From assembly GCA_015680905.1 (NCBI GenBank), contig CM027378.1:36987001-37051000 (forward strand): a stretch of DNA of 64,000 nt. The letters run 5' to 3'. Of this stretch, positions 26,401 to 38,504 are shown one piece after another. The stretch's first letter is position 1, and every line of letters starts with the position of its first letter. This DNA comes from Coptis chinensis. Its lineage: Eukaryota > Streptophyta > Magnoliopsida > Ranunculales > Ranunculaceae. The position numbers were made by a program, and so were the translations under genes. The notes under the pieces were generated by a model, which did not search any database, was not told where the DNA came from, and saw only the letters and a program-made list of their open reading frames with translations.

Positions 26401-29400
26401 TCTTGTACTGTTAATGGCATATGCAATTATATTGTTATTAGTCATTGTTGCTCTACAATATAGTTACTACTTACTACTAACAGTACTGGAAATGGGGATT
26501 CTCGGAAAAAAAAATACTACTAACGGAACTGCTGTAATTTACCTGATATATCTTCATTGCTCATTATATATTTTCAAACGCAATCTGGCACTTTCATAAC
26601 TCGTGAAATGATCCGGGTGTTTTTGTTGTTTGATGTGGGAGGAATGGAGCGTCGCACCGTATATGTTCTTTGTTTCAAACAAGTAATTTATGTGGGCCTG
26701 CGACTTCTTTTTCCTGAATTTGAGAGTTGCATTCAGATTGCTGGCTTGAAGCTGTATCTTGTGCCAATGCCCTTTATCTTTTTGTTTTTCGTTTTTGTAA
26801 AGGCTGCTTCTTAACTTGATATCACTTTTTTTTTGTTGTGACTTTGAGCTATGTCTTTGTGCTTCGGCCACGTTTAGGCAATGTTTGGCTGTAATAAAGT
26901 TATATCATATCCCCTGAGTATAGGTAGAAAATTGGTTGTTTCACGCATTTTGTGATAACTTGGTGTAACGAGGTGAATAAGAGACAATGTTGCATGGACA
27001 CAGATGAGGACATTGGCGCAGCGCCTAAGCTATATCTCAAAAAAAATAGGACGTGGACGTGACCTGGATGTGGGAATTAAATAATATATGTAATTTTATT
27101 TTTTTTAATAATTGAACATTGTAAACTAATTCATATGTATAATAAATTCATGAGTGTTGTTCAATATAAACATTCACAAAATTAAGCAAACATAGTAATT
27201 AATCAAACTTCAAAAACATTTCATAAGTCTTAACAAAACAAGCAAAATAAAAACCATAAGGCCACAAGAGTAATAACTAATAAGAAACAAAGTAAAGAAT
27301 GAGCCCTAAAAGTCCACAAGACAGCATCATCAATTTTCATCTCCCTCTTCCGCTTCCTCTTCAATTTGATTGAGCTCATCCTCAATACTAGTTGCCTTGT
27401 TGTAAAAAGCATTGCCTCCATTTCCGGTTCATCAAGTGAAAGGTCGGCTATCTCAAGCATGCCAACACCCTCCAAACTTTCAAATGTATTTCCCCCAACG
27501 TTTCACATGATTGTCACTCCTTTGTATTCCTTGGATTTTCTTGATAAGAGGCAGAGATTACAATAAACAAATACCAAGTCTTCGCCTCTTTGACTCTTTG
27601 TGGTGTTATCTTGTTCCTCTTCAAAGAGTTTGTGAAAGAGTAAGTGCTCCAATTCCTCTCACAACATGAAGAGGAACATGTTTGTCCAACTAACTTCAAG
27701 GCTAAGCTTTGGAGCAAAGGCGTAGAAGCACCATAATTAATCCACCACACATCCGGTTTCATATATCCTCTAGATAATAGTAAGGATTTTTTGCAAGATT
27801 AAATAGTAAACCACCTGAGTAGATCATCCTAGTAATAACACTACTTAATTCATCCCGAGCTTTCATATTATAGGCTTTCTCAATGGGTGATTCACATGTT
27901 CCCCTCTTTCGTTTTGATTGAGAAGCCTCAAATACACCCATAGTACTTGCAGTCAAAGCTGTGGAGGAAGAACTTCGAGTTCTACTGGCGGATGGTGGTA
28001 ACAGAACTTGCTTGGGTAATGAATTCTTTAACTTTAGCTCACACTCTTCAATTCTCTTTTTCATCTCAGCCAAGTGCTCAGCAGTGACTTTGGCACATAA
28101 TTTACTCCCACTACCACCAACTTTCATTAGATGACCCCTCACTCTTGGATACAACCCGACAATTACTACCAAACAAAAATTGCATTGGAAACGGATATTG
28201 CCTCTTGGAATTTTTTCCAAAACAGTAACATACTTCCAAAGAGGTGGTTTTTCTTGTGTACTCATTTTAGTGGAATGGTAAACAACTGCCCTTCCTAAAA
28301 GCAAAAAGGAAGTCGTAGCACTGAGCCGCTGACAGTAAATCTTAATGAAGGCCTGCAGGTAGATTTGCATGGGCATTCAGTGCAAAATGAAAAACAAAAG
28401 CGCATTTCTACTTGCCATTCTGACTAATTGCGGTACTAGAACTGTAGGCTTGAAAAACAGCACCTTCTTCTCTGGGATATCCCTCGATCTGTTACCGCTA
28501 CTGGCTCCCTCACATAAACAACCAGATACTAGCACCTATACAATCAATCAACCCATTCAACCCTCAGAAACATCGTCTTTAATCTTTTGCCCTTTCCCCG
28601 ACCAACCTTGCTTCGAAGCAAAAACAAAAAAAATGGACAATTGATAGGAGTGGTGGGAGAGTGATGGAGGATAGAAAGAGGTATAGAGAGATGGAGGAGA
28701 GGAGAGGAGAGGCGTGGAGATTGAAGATGGGTGGCGGAGAATTGAGAGAGTGGTGGCGGAGATTGGAGAACATTAGAAGAGATGGGAGATGAAGAGAAAG
28801 AACGAGAATTCCAGGTTTAGGTCGTGTTTTTTTTTTAATATCTTACCCGCGTCCTGACCTGCGTCCATTTCAATTGACGGTGTCTTGACCATGTTGACAA
28901 CGTCGGACACGTGTCCTAGCTGCGTCTGTCCCCGCATCCGATGCGGACACAACCTTTTAATAGTTGTGTCCGTGCATTCTGGATAAGAGAAGAAGAAACC
29001 AACTGACAGCTGCAATCTGCGCTGAGATCGTTGTCCTTAATTTGTTTCTTATTCTCAACTTTGAAGGTCATAGAGCTACTTAATAATATTATTTTTCTGA
29101 AGTTATGCTTGGTGCCTAAGTTTTCGTGCTCACCACATCTAGAAATGTTCGACAGCAATGAAAAGTTTTTGGCAGTGATAAGATGGCATGTATATTGTGC
29201 AGTTGTTTGGAAGCCATTATTTGGTTTATAATATTTTCATTGGTTTTTATTTTTTTTAAAAATTATATTTTGTCTTTTATTGTTGTCAAAATTCTATGGA
29301 CAGCAATAAGTCTTTTCACGAACTTTTTAGGATGCCTAATATTATTAATGAGTCTTTACTAAAGAACCATGCAAAGACGACTGTGCATGTTCACATCACC

Positions 29401-32400
29401 ATGGAAGGTGAAGTGTGCATGTATGGACACATTGCCCTGCAAAGACAACTGTGAATGCACACATCACCGTGCAAAGTTGAGTGTGCATGTACACGTACAT
29501 AACCACCAGACAAAAGACGTGGCCATGTGGAAGCACATGTTTTAGAGTTAGATAACGACGTGTAAAATGACTAAGATACTCCTCCAAACCCCAATTGGTC
29601 AATGTCCTAATTCCATAGTTATTCCCAATGCTTTGGGTTTTTTCCCTAATTCCGTTTGACTTTTTTCCTTGGGACAAAATTAATTTTTGGGACATCCTAC
29701 AGCCTAAATTAAATTGGAAAAATGCCTCTGTTGATTTTTAATATCTCACAATAGAGGGAGGAGCTTGGGGGGCAAATATGAATTTGCCACATAAACAAAC
29801 TCATGATCTTTGGGACACCTTTAAAGTTTTGGATTTTTTTTTTCTGTTCTCTTTTGGGGTTTATTTTATAACCATTTCCATACTGTCTGCAAACAAATTG
29901 AGCCAAATTCCCAATTTTCTACCATGATAAAAAATGTTGATCATGGATTAAAGAAGAGCGGACCATTCACTTGTGCCATTAAATGGAGACCACTTTTGTT
30001 TTGGTTTGAACTTATTGGAAATATCTGATTTTGAGTGCAGATTATCAAATTTAATGAGTAGATCATATCGACAAAAACTAAGCTAAATAAAAAAGTTGCA
30101 AGTAAGCAAACGGTCATGAGTTTTCTTATGTAGGCACGCACGCACGCACACACCCACATGTATATATATATATATAAATGTATGTTTTGTTATCAGATAT
30201 TTATAATTTAAGTAATTTCTTGTTCTTTCTATCATTAGATCATGTCTGGGTACTTACTGAAGGTGATCATCAGTGTTCGATAATTAATGTTGTGTCCTTA
30301 TTATATGACCTCTGTTAGGTATTGAGGTTATTTTTGACAAAAACTTTCAGATATTTGAGCATCTTAATCAACTTCTTGGAAAACCGAATCCAACATTCAT
30401 GGAAGGCGTATTCTGGCGTATCATGAGATCCCAGAATAGTTATTCTCTTCATGGTGGCACATCGAAAACGAGCTATGATAGGGATTTATCTCAAGCCCTC
30501 AAACTTATGCACCTTAGCTTTGAACCTTGCAATGAGCCTCATACAAATAGAGATCTTGTTACAGACGTTATATTCAACAGAATGTAAGTTCTCTTTGTTT
30601 CTGAATCTGGTATATATTTTTAAGATTCTTAAATTGATGAATGTTTCCTTTGCATGTGTTATCAAGATAAGATTTTCTGCTTCATATTAGTCAACTGTAT
30701 CATGAATTTATATATAGCAATTTGTTGCTTGTACATGTCATCTTATTCTGCTTTATCCTTGCCAAGATGGCAAGATGCAATCAGATCAAAATGATATGTT
30801 GATGTGGATCTAGAAATCCCTGTAGGTGGTAATAGGAAGATTCAATTTCGATATGGTCATGTGTAAACTGGTAAAATCCCAGCTTGGAGTGTACAGGTTG
30901 AGGATATTTGAAATAGTAAGAAGTAGACCAAGGCTGGGACCAGACTTCAAATTGTTAGAGCTGATTGAAAGAAGTCCGGTTATCATATGTGTCGACTTTG
31001 AATTGGAATAGACAGAGGAACAGGATTCTGTCAGTTGACCCCAGGCATCAAGGATACGGTTGTGTTGCTGTTCCTATAGACTTGAAAGTTATTTTTGATA
31101 ATATGTTTTTCTTTTGACGGATTCTAATAGATTCATGATATTAAAAGGAACTATAACCTCTCCGTCACACCGTTTCATTTAAAGAGAAATTAAGAACAAA
31201 TCTGATACTTGATTTAATGTTTTAATTTGAAGTTCCCAGAACAGACAGAAGTTTGTATTATGACACCATGTATAGGTGCCGATATACGTGTTTAAAAATC
31301 AAATCCTTCACCCTTGAAAAGAATTTGATGCTCATCTTTGCTTGAGATAAGATTTTGATTTTAGGGTTCAAGGAACTTGTTCTTGAACAAGAACACAATT
31401 CTGCAAAGAAGAATCATGTAAAAGACCTTTCCCTAAAGCGCTTCCATTCTATTAATCAACTATGAGTTATGCCGGAAATTGATGAAGACCCATTTGGTAA
31501 AGATGGGTTTTGTGAAAAGTCGAGTCAAGTATTGTAATCTGGTTGTTGTATGCTGAGGTTGCTAGGAAGACTAGAGGAGAAACAGTTGGAGGAATCACTG
31601 GAATTGAAAGATGGAAAGTATAGCCATGGAAGCGACGAGCAGAGCTTGAAGACTGAAGCGAGTCGCCCTAGCCTATTACATTTTTAGGAAGGAGTTAAGG
31701 TTTCAAAGTCTACGCGTGATGTGAACTATAGTTAAAGTTTGGAAGATCTGGCGAAAGAATCTGATAGTCCTGTAGATTTCTTTCCATGCTGCGATCCTTC
31801 CCAGTAATACATGGCATGCTCAAAGTCTGATCACTTTTCGTGAGAAAGGGAATATGGTAGACAGAGGAGAAAAATCGATTCTTATTCCTGAACTTGTGAA
31901 CTACGCTAACAGCCATCACGCAAGACCTTTAATCCTAATTTGCGAATGAATTTTCAGTCAAATTGTTCTCCAGGTGGTTGGAAAACAAGAGAACTGAGAG
32001 GCTAAACATTGGGCTTATTCTTATAGTAAAGTTCCTTCGAAGGTTTCTTTCTTTGGGGTCACACTCTCAAGATTGATAATCTGAAATGGGGAGGTATGAT
32101 CATGGTAAACAGGTGTGCCTTATCCGGAAGGAACGAGGAATCTTTCAAGAATCTCGTCAACGCTCTTTACAAGAGTGTTGGAGCTGTTGAGCAGTTGCTT
32201 GATTCCTTCAGGGTACGTACGGACTTGTCAATTAGCTTTGTTAATGTTCTGAAGAGATGAAAAGCTTTTAATCTAACTTTTGTTGCAAATGTCATATGGA
32301 AGGTCTTATTTCTTGCTGGTTGTTGGGGCATATGGCTCGAGAGGAATGCAAGGGTGTTTGAGGATAGATTATGCATTGCTGAATAAGTGTGCTATTCACT

Positions 32401-35400
32401 CAAAAATATGATTTGAGACTGTGCCTTTTTACTCCCTATAATGAGAGGGATTTTGTTTGATGTATTTATGGTGGGATGGGATATTCATGTAAGATTAAAT
32501 CCTTGATTTACTTGTAAGGGTCGATTTGTAGTGTGTCTCTCTCTCACACTAATACAAATTTATTTTTTATTTGAAAATCGTTGTTTTACCAGTCAAAAAG
32601 AAGAAGAAAGATCATTAAGTCTAATTCCAAAATTAAAATCTGTTGTGGTCATGGGTGGGAAGACATGTGGAGGAGAGATTCGTCTAGATTCTGACATAGA
32701 GTCTGTTAGGACTGTGACTTTGTTTTGGAATTAAAGTTCCAAGCACAGGCCCTAATAAAACATTAGATGCAAAAGCCAGCGCCCAGCCCACACAGATGTA
32801 AACTCAAACGTGCAGGACGAGGTTGTTTGTAAAGGCGATAAGTCTCAACCATGTAATACATTAAAAATTTGTTAAGTTGAGAAATCCAAGATGACGACAA
32901 ACAAAGTGTAACCTACTCCCATGCTAAATGAATATACATTTCCAACAAGAATGAAGACGAGAATGAGGATGAAGAGCAAAGCGAAGTTTGGGGAAATTAT
33001 TCAACAGAGGAGAATGATGATCTACAGTTGCGACCGGGAATCTATGATGGAGGTTAACCCCGTGGAATCTGAATTTCTAAAACATATGACGGGACATATA
33101 GGATTTCTAAAACACAATAGACTGATGTCCACATTGTGGATTGGGGGCACACAGTCATGTTGCCTATAGGCAGGCCCTTGGGCTTGCTTAAAGGGGAGTC
33201 TGGAGAGAGAGCTAGTGGAATGTGAGGTAGGTTTCTTTCAGAACAAGAAAGAGTGGTATTGGCACAATTAATCCCTAGTAGCATTCCTATATACAATATG
33301 GTTGCAACTGTCTGATGAAGTGCATTAAGGATGGATAGATTATTGTTAGAAATTCTATTGGGTTGGGGAGTCCAATACAAAGGATGAACGTCACTATGAA
33401 GTGCGAGGTCTGTAAATCAAGTGGAGAGGGTAACTAGGGGCTTAGGCCCTAAGAAGCTCAAGGACTTGGTATCTAGCATTTTTATTGAAATTTGCTTGCA
33501 GTTGCTCAATCCAAAACCTGAGCAGGCTAAGTTCATCAGAAGGTAGTATAAAGTGATGATGGTAGGTTGGATGAAATGCAAAATCTTGTGCATCGGAGGT
33601 TTGGACTGTAAAAATAGTTGGATTTCTGGAGACATTCACGCGATGCTTCTTTCTTGGTAGTGGAGAAGCTAGTTGCCATTTCTTGGAGGGCATACCAAGG
33701 TAAGGGTTACATACTTGATTGTTAATGGCCAATTGAGAAATTACTGACCCTGTCAAAACAGTGCCTGAACGATTTGGATTGAGCTTGGAGGACCACGACT
33801 TGCCAAGCAATGAAGTCAGAGGGCCAGTTGGTGTCGAAACCAGCTAGAATAAGGAAATATGCTAGATTGTATCTGACTGAAGGAACAGAAGGTGGTGTGG
33901 CAAACATGTCTTGGTGCGGCTTAATACGATGGAAAATGGTAAGCCACTGTGATAACAAAGGATTACAATAGAGATGGTATACATAGTTTCTTGTTACTAT
34001 TTTGTACTTTTAACAGGAAGAATACAGATACCTTCTACGGAAATGCAAGATATCTAAAGAACTGTTGCAGTGACTTCATGGTGTCTTCTTGTTTATATAT
34101 ATACTAAATCGCAGGAAATGTTCAGCAAAGCCACAAATTTTGGTAAGGTTGTTAAAGAGCTTTGGGAGGTGGGCAGGTGGCTGTTATCCAGCTAGTAGTA
34201 CAGTTTTGGAAGGTGTGCGTGCCTGCACAATTTCTTCTATTCCTTTCTGTTTTTCTTTTCTTTTCGGACTGCACATTGTAGTTCTTTGTCTTGTTTCGTT
34301 TTGTACTTCTGGTGGTATCAGGGGAGATGGGGCATGGCCTTGTTCAATTTCCTTCTGGCCTAAGTTCATTGATGCGGTTCCGAAATGGATACGGAGTGTC
34401 TGACATGGCGAAATATCAAAAACTAAGGTATATCACACACAATATGTGTCCATGTGTGGCTGACACGGATATGTGGATAGCTATCCGACACAATTTTGTT
34501 TTGAAATATGGCGTGTCCATGTAACATAGCATCTGGCTAATTGCATAATTATTAATGTGACCTTTCAGGTTACATTTCTAGATTAAATTTCACTTGTCAA
34601 AAAGAAAAAAGTACAGTTACAGAAAACAATAAAGTAATTAAGGTTTGACAGTGAACAATATGTCAGCTACAGAGTTAGAAAAAAGGGTCCTGAGCGACAT
34701 CTATGAAGCAGGTGGACTTGCCAAGGGAAATATGCTCATTAGACTGAAGAGCTGAGACTCTTAAGGAAGTTTGGCATGGGTTGCAGGCCTGGTATATCTC
34801 TGAGAATTAAAGAAGTGGAATGGAGACCTCCAACAGATGACGAAGTCAAATCCAACACGGTGGTTATGCACTTGGGAACCCATGCAGAAGTGGAGCTGGA
34901 GTGGTCTTTAGGGACTGTAATTCAAATTGTTTTGGGGCGTAAGCTATTTGGCACTGCTACTAAGTATATTGCTGAGTGCAATGCCGTACTTATTAGCTCT
35001 TAAACATACCAGTTAGAAAGGGTGGCAGAAGCTTTGACTCGAGTCAGACTTCATAGCAGCTCGAGAAGTTCAACAGTTGGGTTGAGGCTAATTTTGCTGC
35101 TATATGGCTTCAAAGACGGTTGCAACCAGAAGGACAAAAGCGTCATAGACTGTTGCAAGGTCTGATTTCGTAGCAGGATTGGTGAGTCCAGATAGAGTCT
35201 ACTGTAGATTTGTTTGTGTTCAATTTGTAAGAGATGTTGATTGTGTTTGTGCTTAGCTTAATTGTATGGGTCCATGTCATACATTCTTGTAACATTTATA
35301 ATTTTTTCTTATATAGTCTATTTACAAAGTGCCACTGTGTTGAAAAACACTGTAGCTATGCTGAAGGTTATAAATTGACTAAATGAGCTGAAGATGGTTT

Positions 35401-36738
35401 ACTGCACAGAGGGAAGTAAGTCTGAGGGGTTCCAGTGGTGACTCCTGGGGTCAATCTGAATCTAACAAATTGTAGCGTGTTACCACAGAATTTACGGGCC
35501 TGAGGAACAGTGGAATAATTAAGTTTACTTAGCAATGGGTCTCAGTTTATATTTTATGTAGCTGGAATGTTGTGGGGTGGGGATATCCTGGGCAGCGACT
35601 TTGTTCCTCGGTGGTTTGTTATGTGATTATAGTCTCCAATATCTGTAACAGTAACTGATTAATAAACAGTTTGTTTTACTGATTTAAAAAAATAAAATTA
35701 AAAAGGAGAGATGAGGGAAAGGATAAGAACTTATGAAGAAGACGACACCTCATAGAATTTCAATTCTTATATATTGACACAAGTCCCTTTAGAATAGGAG
35801 CCTGGAAACTTAATGAAAGCCAAAAGCTCGTGCAACTCCAAACGATAATAGCTATTTTGAATAACATAATCACCGGGAGAAAACTGGCCCGTCTTATCTT
35901 TTTTTTTTTTTTGGTTCTAAGTTAGCAAATATGTATTAAGTTGTGAAAAAAGTGCAAAATACATTGTAAAGGCAGTTTGGACAAGCCCCTAACCACCTTT
36001 AATCAAATCTAAAAAATAAGTTATGTGCACCAATAAACTGTTGTGTATATTATGGGTTCTCAGTTATTAAATTCTCACTTTGAATTCTGCAGGTCAAAGC
36101 TGAAACGACTGGATTTTCATGGGTTCTATACCATGATTTTGCAGAAGGGACATGATTTTATATCTGTGGCGACAGTGAGGTGGTCTTCATTATTATTATT
36201 ATTTTTATTTTATTTTTATATTTTGTTTTACTTACATTCATTACTTTGTTTCTAAGAAATGCTCGTGTCTTCATGACTTTTTCTGAGCAATTTAAATTTG
36301 CAGAATTCTTGGAAAAAGGGTTGCAGAGATGCCACTGATTGCCACTTCTTTTCAGTATCGGCATCAGGGTATGTGCCGCCTTCTTGTTCAAGAGCTAGAG
36401 AAGGTAAAGTCTATCTGTACCGAATTAGCACTTATCAACGTGTATTTTCTAATCTCTTCAATTTAGGTTGCTTTGTTTTAGTTTCTAATCTAATGTCGCC
36501 GTCGCAGATGCTCTCTCAACTAGGTATAGAAAGATTGCTTTTGCCAGCCATTCCACAGTTAATGAAAACTTGGAAAACAAGTTTTGGGTTTACAGAGGTT
36601 TCACTTCAGCAAAGGCTAGAACTACTGGGATACCCATTTGTGGGATTCCAAGGTACTACGCTATGTCAAAAATTCCTGACAGAAGCAAGAGAGAAATCAT
36701 GTGGTAAGTGCAAAATCATGTATTGTAGACATCAGTGA
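23486..36738 (+). CDS. Agenet/AT-hook/PHD-finger GNAT acetyltransferase, IDM1-like
   Basis: Eight exons join in one open frame: 23486-23524, 23952-25709, 26024-26141, 26216-26301, 30351-30583, 36093-36179, 36304-36403, 36508-36738 (883 residues). All introns are GT-AG. The first exon supplies MNEKKLLLHQRVE, restoring the Agenet start VEVRQFEEGLRGSWHAGEVV across the splice. Domains: tandem Agenet/Tudor-like (about 10-165), repeats with three RKRGRP(R/K)K AT-hooks (252-420), PHD finger with CSVC, CDYC, H, C and CPSC ligands (about 572-620), a second zinc segment (CYQCSRQYHMDC ... FCSQKC), then a GNAT fold (about 700-880) with acetyl-CoA loop QYRHQGMCRLL. Plant proteins of this kind, such as Arabidopsis IDM1 and relatives, read chromatin and acetylate histone H3 in the nucleus, opposing silencing. 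Orthology is inference. The tify-binding segment usually found before the PHD is not visible. Two introns hold several kb of transposons. The frame looks intact. Confidence 0.85.
24666..25200 (+). repeat. In-frame tandem repeat array with AT-hooks
   Basis: Six units starting near 24666, 24759, 24858, 24957, 25053 and 25146 (spacing 93-99 bp) encode 31-33-residue repeats around (V/D)LDLQ-x-H-x-KIINP, then IPSDTSRKRGRPRK. Units 3, 4 and 5 carry a full AT-hook core RGRP flanked by Lys/Arg. Units 1 and 2 have degenerate counterparts (KNEGPTNS, KGGTLKNS), and the sixth is partial. All spacings are multiples of three, so the array is held in frame. AT-hooks bind the minor groove of AT-rich DNA. Confidence 0.9.
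26985..28982 (-). mobile_element. hAT transposon, internally deleted, with perfect 8-bp duplication
   Basis: ATAAGAGA at 26977-26984 and 28983-28990 flanks a 1,998-bp element. The ends are CAATGTTGCATGGACACA and, reversed, CCAGAATGCACGGACACA, aligned without gaps, with one mismatch in the inner 12 bases. Subterminal GTGTCC/GGACAC motifs are repeated at the right end (28890-28980). Inside on the minus strand are a BED zinc-finger start and a hAT dimerisation end of one transposase gene, with the catalytic middle missing, so the copy is non-autonomous. It lies wholly within an intron. Confidence 0.9.
27500..28265 (-). pseudogene. hAT transposase remnant: BED finger plus C-terminal dimerisation domain
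   Basis: From the Met at 28265 the minus strand reads MSTQEKPPLWKYVTVLEK, then FQCNFC and RVRGHLMKVGGSGSKLC (BED zinc finger and its usual followers), then the start of the DUF659 region (VITRMIYSGGLLFNLAKNPY). Near 27760 the sequence jumps, in another frame, to the hAT C-terminal domain (KPDVWWINYG, LQSLALKLVGQTCSSSCCER, NWSTYSF). About 300-400 residues including the RNase H-like DDE core are absent. It cannot encode active transposase. Confidence 0.88.
29368..29504. repeat. Two-copy tandem repeat, about 68 bp
   Basis: Two diverged units each contain TGCAAAGAC(G/A)ACTGTG(C/A)ATG, CACATCACC and GAGTGTGCATGTA or AAGTGTGCATGTA. The repeat lies in intron 4. Confidence 0.7.
31950..32580 (+). mobile_element. 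L1-type LINE remnant (zf-RVT region and 3' end)
   Basis: Pieces of the translation match the zinc-finger region after plant L1 reverse transcriptase: SKVPSKVSFFGVTLSRLI, then GMIMVNRCALSGRNEESFKN, and later WKVLFLAGCWGIWLERNARV followed by FEDRLC. The pieces are in different frames, with several stops. The T-rich sequence to about 32580 may be the 3' UTR. It is an old, decayed insertion in intron 5. Confidence 0.65.
34360..34529. mobile_element. hAT-type MITE (170 bp) with near-perfect 8-bp duplication
   Basis: CTTCTGGC (34352-34359) and CATCTGGC (34530-34537) flank the element, 7 of 8 bases alike. The left end is CTAAGTTCATTGATG and the right end reversed is CTATGTTACATGGACACG. The interior has GTGTCC/GGACAC-type motifs (GTGTCCATG twice, TCCGACAC, TGACACGG). 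Its end layout matches the 2-kb hAT at 26985-28982. It lies in intron 5. Confidence 0.65.
34680..35110 (+). mobile_element. LINE RNase H remnant
   Basis: VEWRPPTDDEVKSNT, TATKYIAECNAVLIS and, after a stop, LESDFIAAREVQQL follow the usual order of the RNase H domain that ends plant L1 LINEs. The first catalytic Asp is not preserved. It may belong to the same old LINE as 31950-32580 or to another. Confidence 0.5.
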
Positions 36739-38504
36739 GTCAGTACAGATCTCTGGTCTTCGAATCGGTTACTGTTAGAACAAACTACCCCCCCCCCCCC
36801 CTTCCCCCTCCCTTTTATTCAGGCAGACCCCCCATTGTGAAAGAGAAAACAGATTAGAACCTCTCTCTACCATTTTCTATATACATTCACATATCAAAGT
36901 TCACTTTGGATTGAATTTTGCAGGAATGTTAAATGAATCAAGGGGGATTGTTAGAGATGTTTCTTTGGTATTTCTCTTTCCACATCTATTTAGCCTAATC
37001 CTGGATTTGCTTGAAGTTTTGATTTAGTAACCTTCCCTGCTGTAGGAAAGTCAGCTGACCTATTCTGGACTAGCAGTTTGTGGCCTGTATTACAAGCGTG
37101 ATCAACTTGAAACAAGTACGGGAAATGGGAATGTGCTTAAGAGGCGTAGTGAATGTATAAAAACATTCAAGTACGTGTACAAGAGAAGAAGAATATTAGC
37201 CAGCAAAAATTCAGTTTCCGCCCAAAATTAATTATCTCAATGGTGGAGTATTGGGTCTCCATATTTTCCAGCCACATTCAATCTTTAAGTTATTTTCACT
37301 TTTGGCTCCTTCACTTTTTTTGGGAGGGAGGGAGCTGGTCATTGAATCTGAAAATACTTGACCGCTTAAAACCTGTAAAAGGTAAAGCTTGGATTTAACT
37401 CTTCAATTTTGATTTGATAATAGGTGTACTCCTAGGCTAATTCTTTTTGTGGGAAGTCGGTGGCATACTATATACTATTTCAGAATGACCTTTTGATTTA
37501 TGTATGCAAAACATGTTACTGGTCGAATACAACTTTGTTGTCATTGAATATTCTAGTGTCGTTATTCTGGTTTGTCTTTAGATGGCTCTGATTACTCGAT
37601 CACCTGTTTGGTTTCTACATCAACTTAATATTGGAGTGCCATCTCATGAGTCATGAGGTACTTGAAGCAATAAAAGTTTACATGCTACCGTCTTTTGACA
37701 CTAAAAAATAAAATGACGCTTGTAACAACCCTGGCCATCGATCTGAACTGTATCTTATGTAGTGATCACTTGGAGAGTAGCCCTTGATCATTTGTTCTTT
37801 CATTGCATTGGAATTTTCATTTGTGATTTGCGTTATCATACATAATATATCCAAACTGGAACCTTACAAACATCAATCTTTTTTTTTGTTTAGTAAATTA
37901 CTATTCTTAGAGTCCAAGTAAATTACTTATAGTATCCTGAAAAAATAAAGTAAATTACTTTTGGTAGGATTCTTGTTAGACAAGGAATCCTCAGTCTACA
38001 TATGAGAGGGTTATATATAAGAGGGTTTGTAATTGAATATTCAGAGTCTATTATTAAGGGTTTATGAGTTGAGAAGAAATGTTGTGGCTTTCAGGGTTTT
38101 ACCTTCCATCAAATTAATTGGTGTCTGCTGATTTGTTGATAATGATGACGAGAAATAGAATGCTGAAGAGGAGGAAACTGCTTGTCATTTGGTCTGTTGA
38201 AAACAACAAAGTCATCCAGATAAGGTTTTCACGTTTTAAGGTTTGCTCTTCTTCTCCAAGGAGCATCAAAAGTCAAGGTATTTACTTCTCTTTTAGTCAA
38301 TTTGACAAAATTTGTTAACAAATTTGACAAATTGTGGTTGAAAACAGTACCAACTCTAGGCGGTAGCAAACACTGGTCGCATATGATCTTGGGGCCCTAC
38401 ACATGCGCCAGGTAAGGGTGCGCTCTGGACCATTTAAAAGGCACGCACCAGTTGAAGTGGATCCATTTTCACCAAATGTTTAATTTTCTCCCTTGCTCTA
38501 AATA
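36739..38504. other. 3' flank of the acetyltransferase gene
   Basis: It contains a C homopolymer (about 36787-36801) followed by pyrimidine-rich sequence. An alternative last exon of the gene (36924-37027) is possible here, as described under findings. The rest shows no gene. Confidence 0.45.

Larger units (their letters stand above)
26302..30350 (+). other. Intron 4 of the acetyltransferase gene (4,049 bp)
   Basis: The donor CGG|GTACTT and acceptor TTTCAG|ATATTTGAG join CSQKCFR to IFEHLNQLLGK, the usual family junction. The intron contains the 2-kb hAT element, a 68-bp tandem repeat (29368-29504) and AC/TA microsatellites near 30133-30172. Outside these it is AT-rich without coding signal. 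Confidence 0.8.
30584..36092 (+). other. Intron 5 of the acetyltransferase gene (5,509 bp)
   Basis: The donor AAT|GTAAGTT and acceptor CTGCAG|GTCAAAGC join DVIFNRM to SKLKRLDFHGFYTMI. The intron contains LINE remnants (31950-32580, 34680-35110), a hAT MITE (34360-34529) and a T run (35900-35915). The remaining sequence shows no gene. Confidence 0.8.

Noticed and set aside
27366-27566. Plus-strand ORF inside the hAT element
   Set aside because: It lies antisense to the transposase tail region and has no domain.
29396-29695. Short direct repeats resembling a CRISPR array
   Set aside because: Only two diverged tandem units without regular spacers, and the sequence is plant nuclear DNA.
33036-33960. 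Overlapping minus-strand ORFs of 70-120 codons in intron 5
   Set aside because: No recognisable domain in any frame; possibly a very old LINE trace but not supportable.
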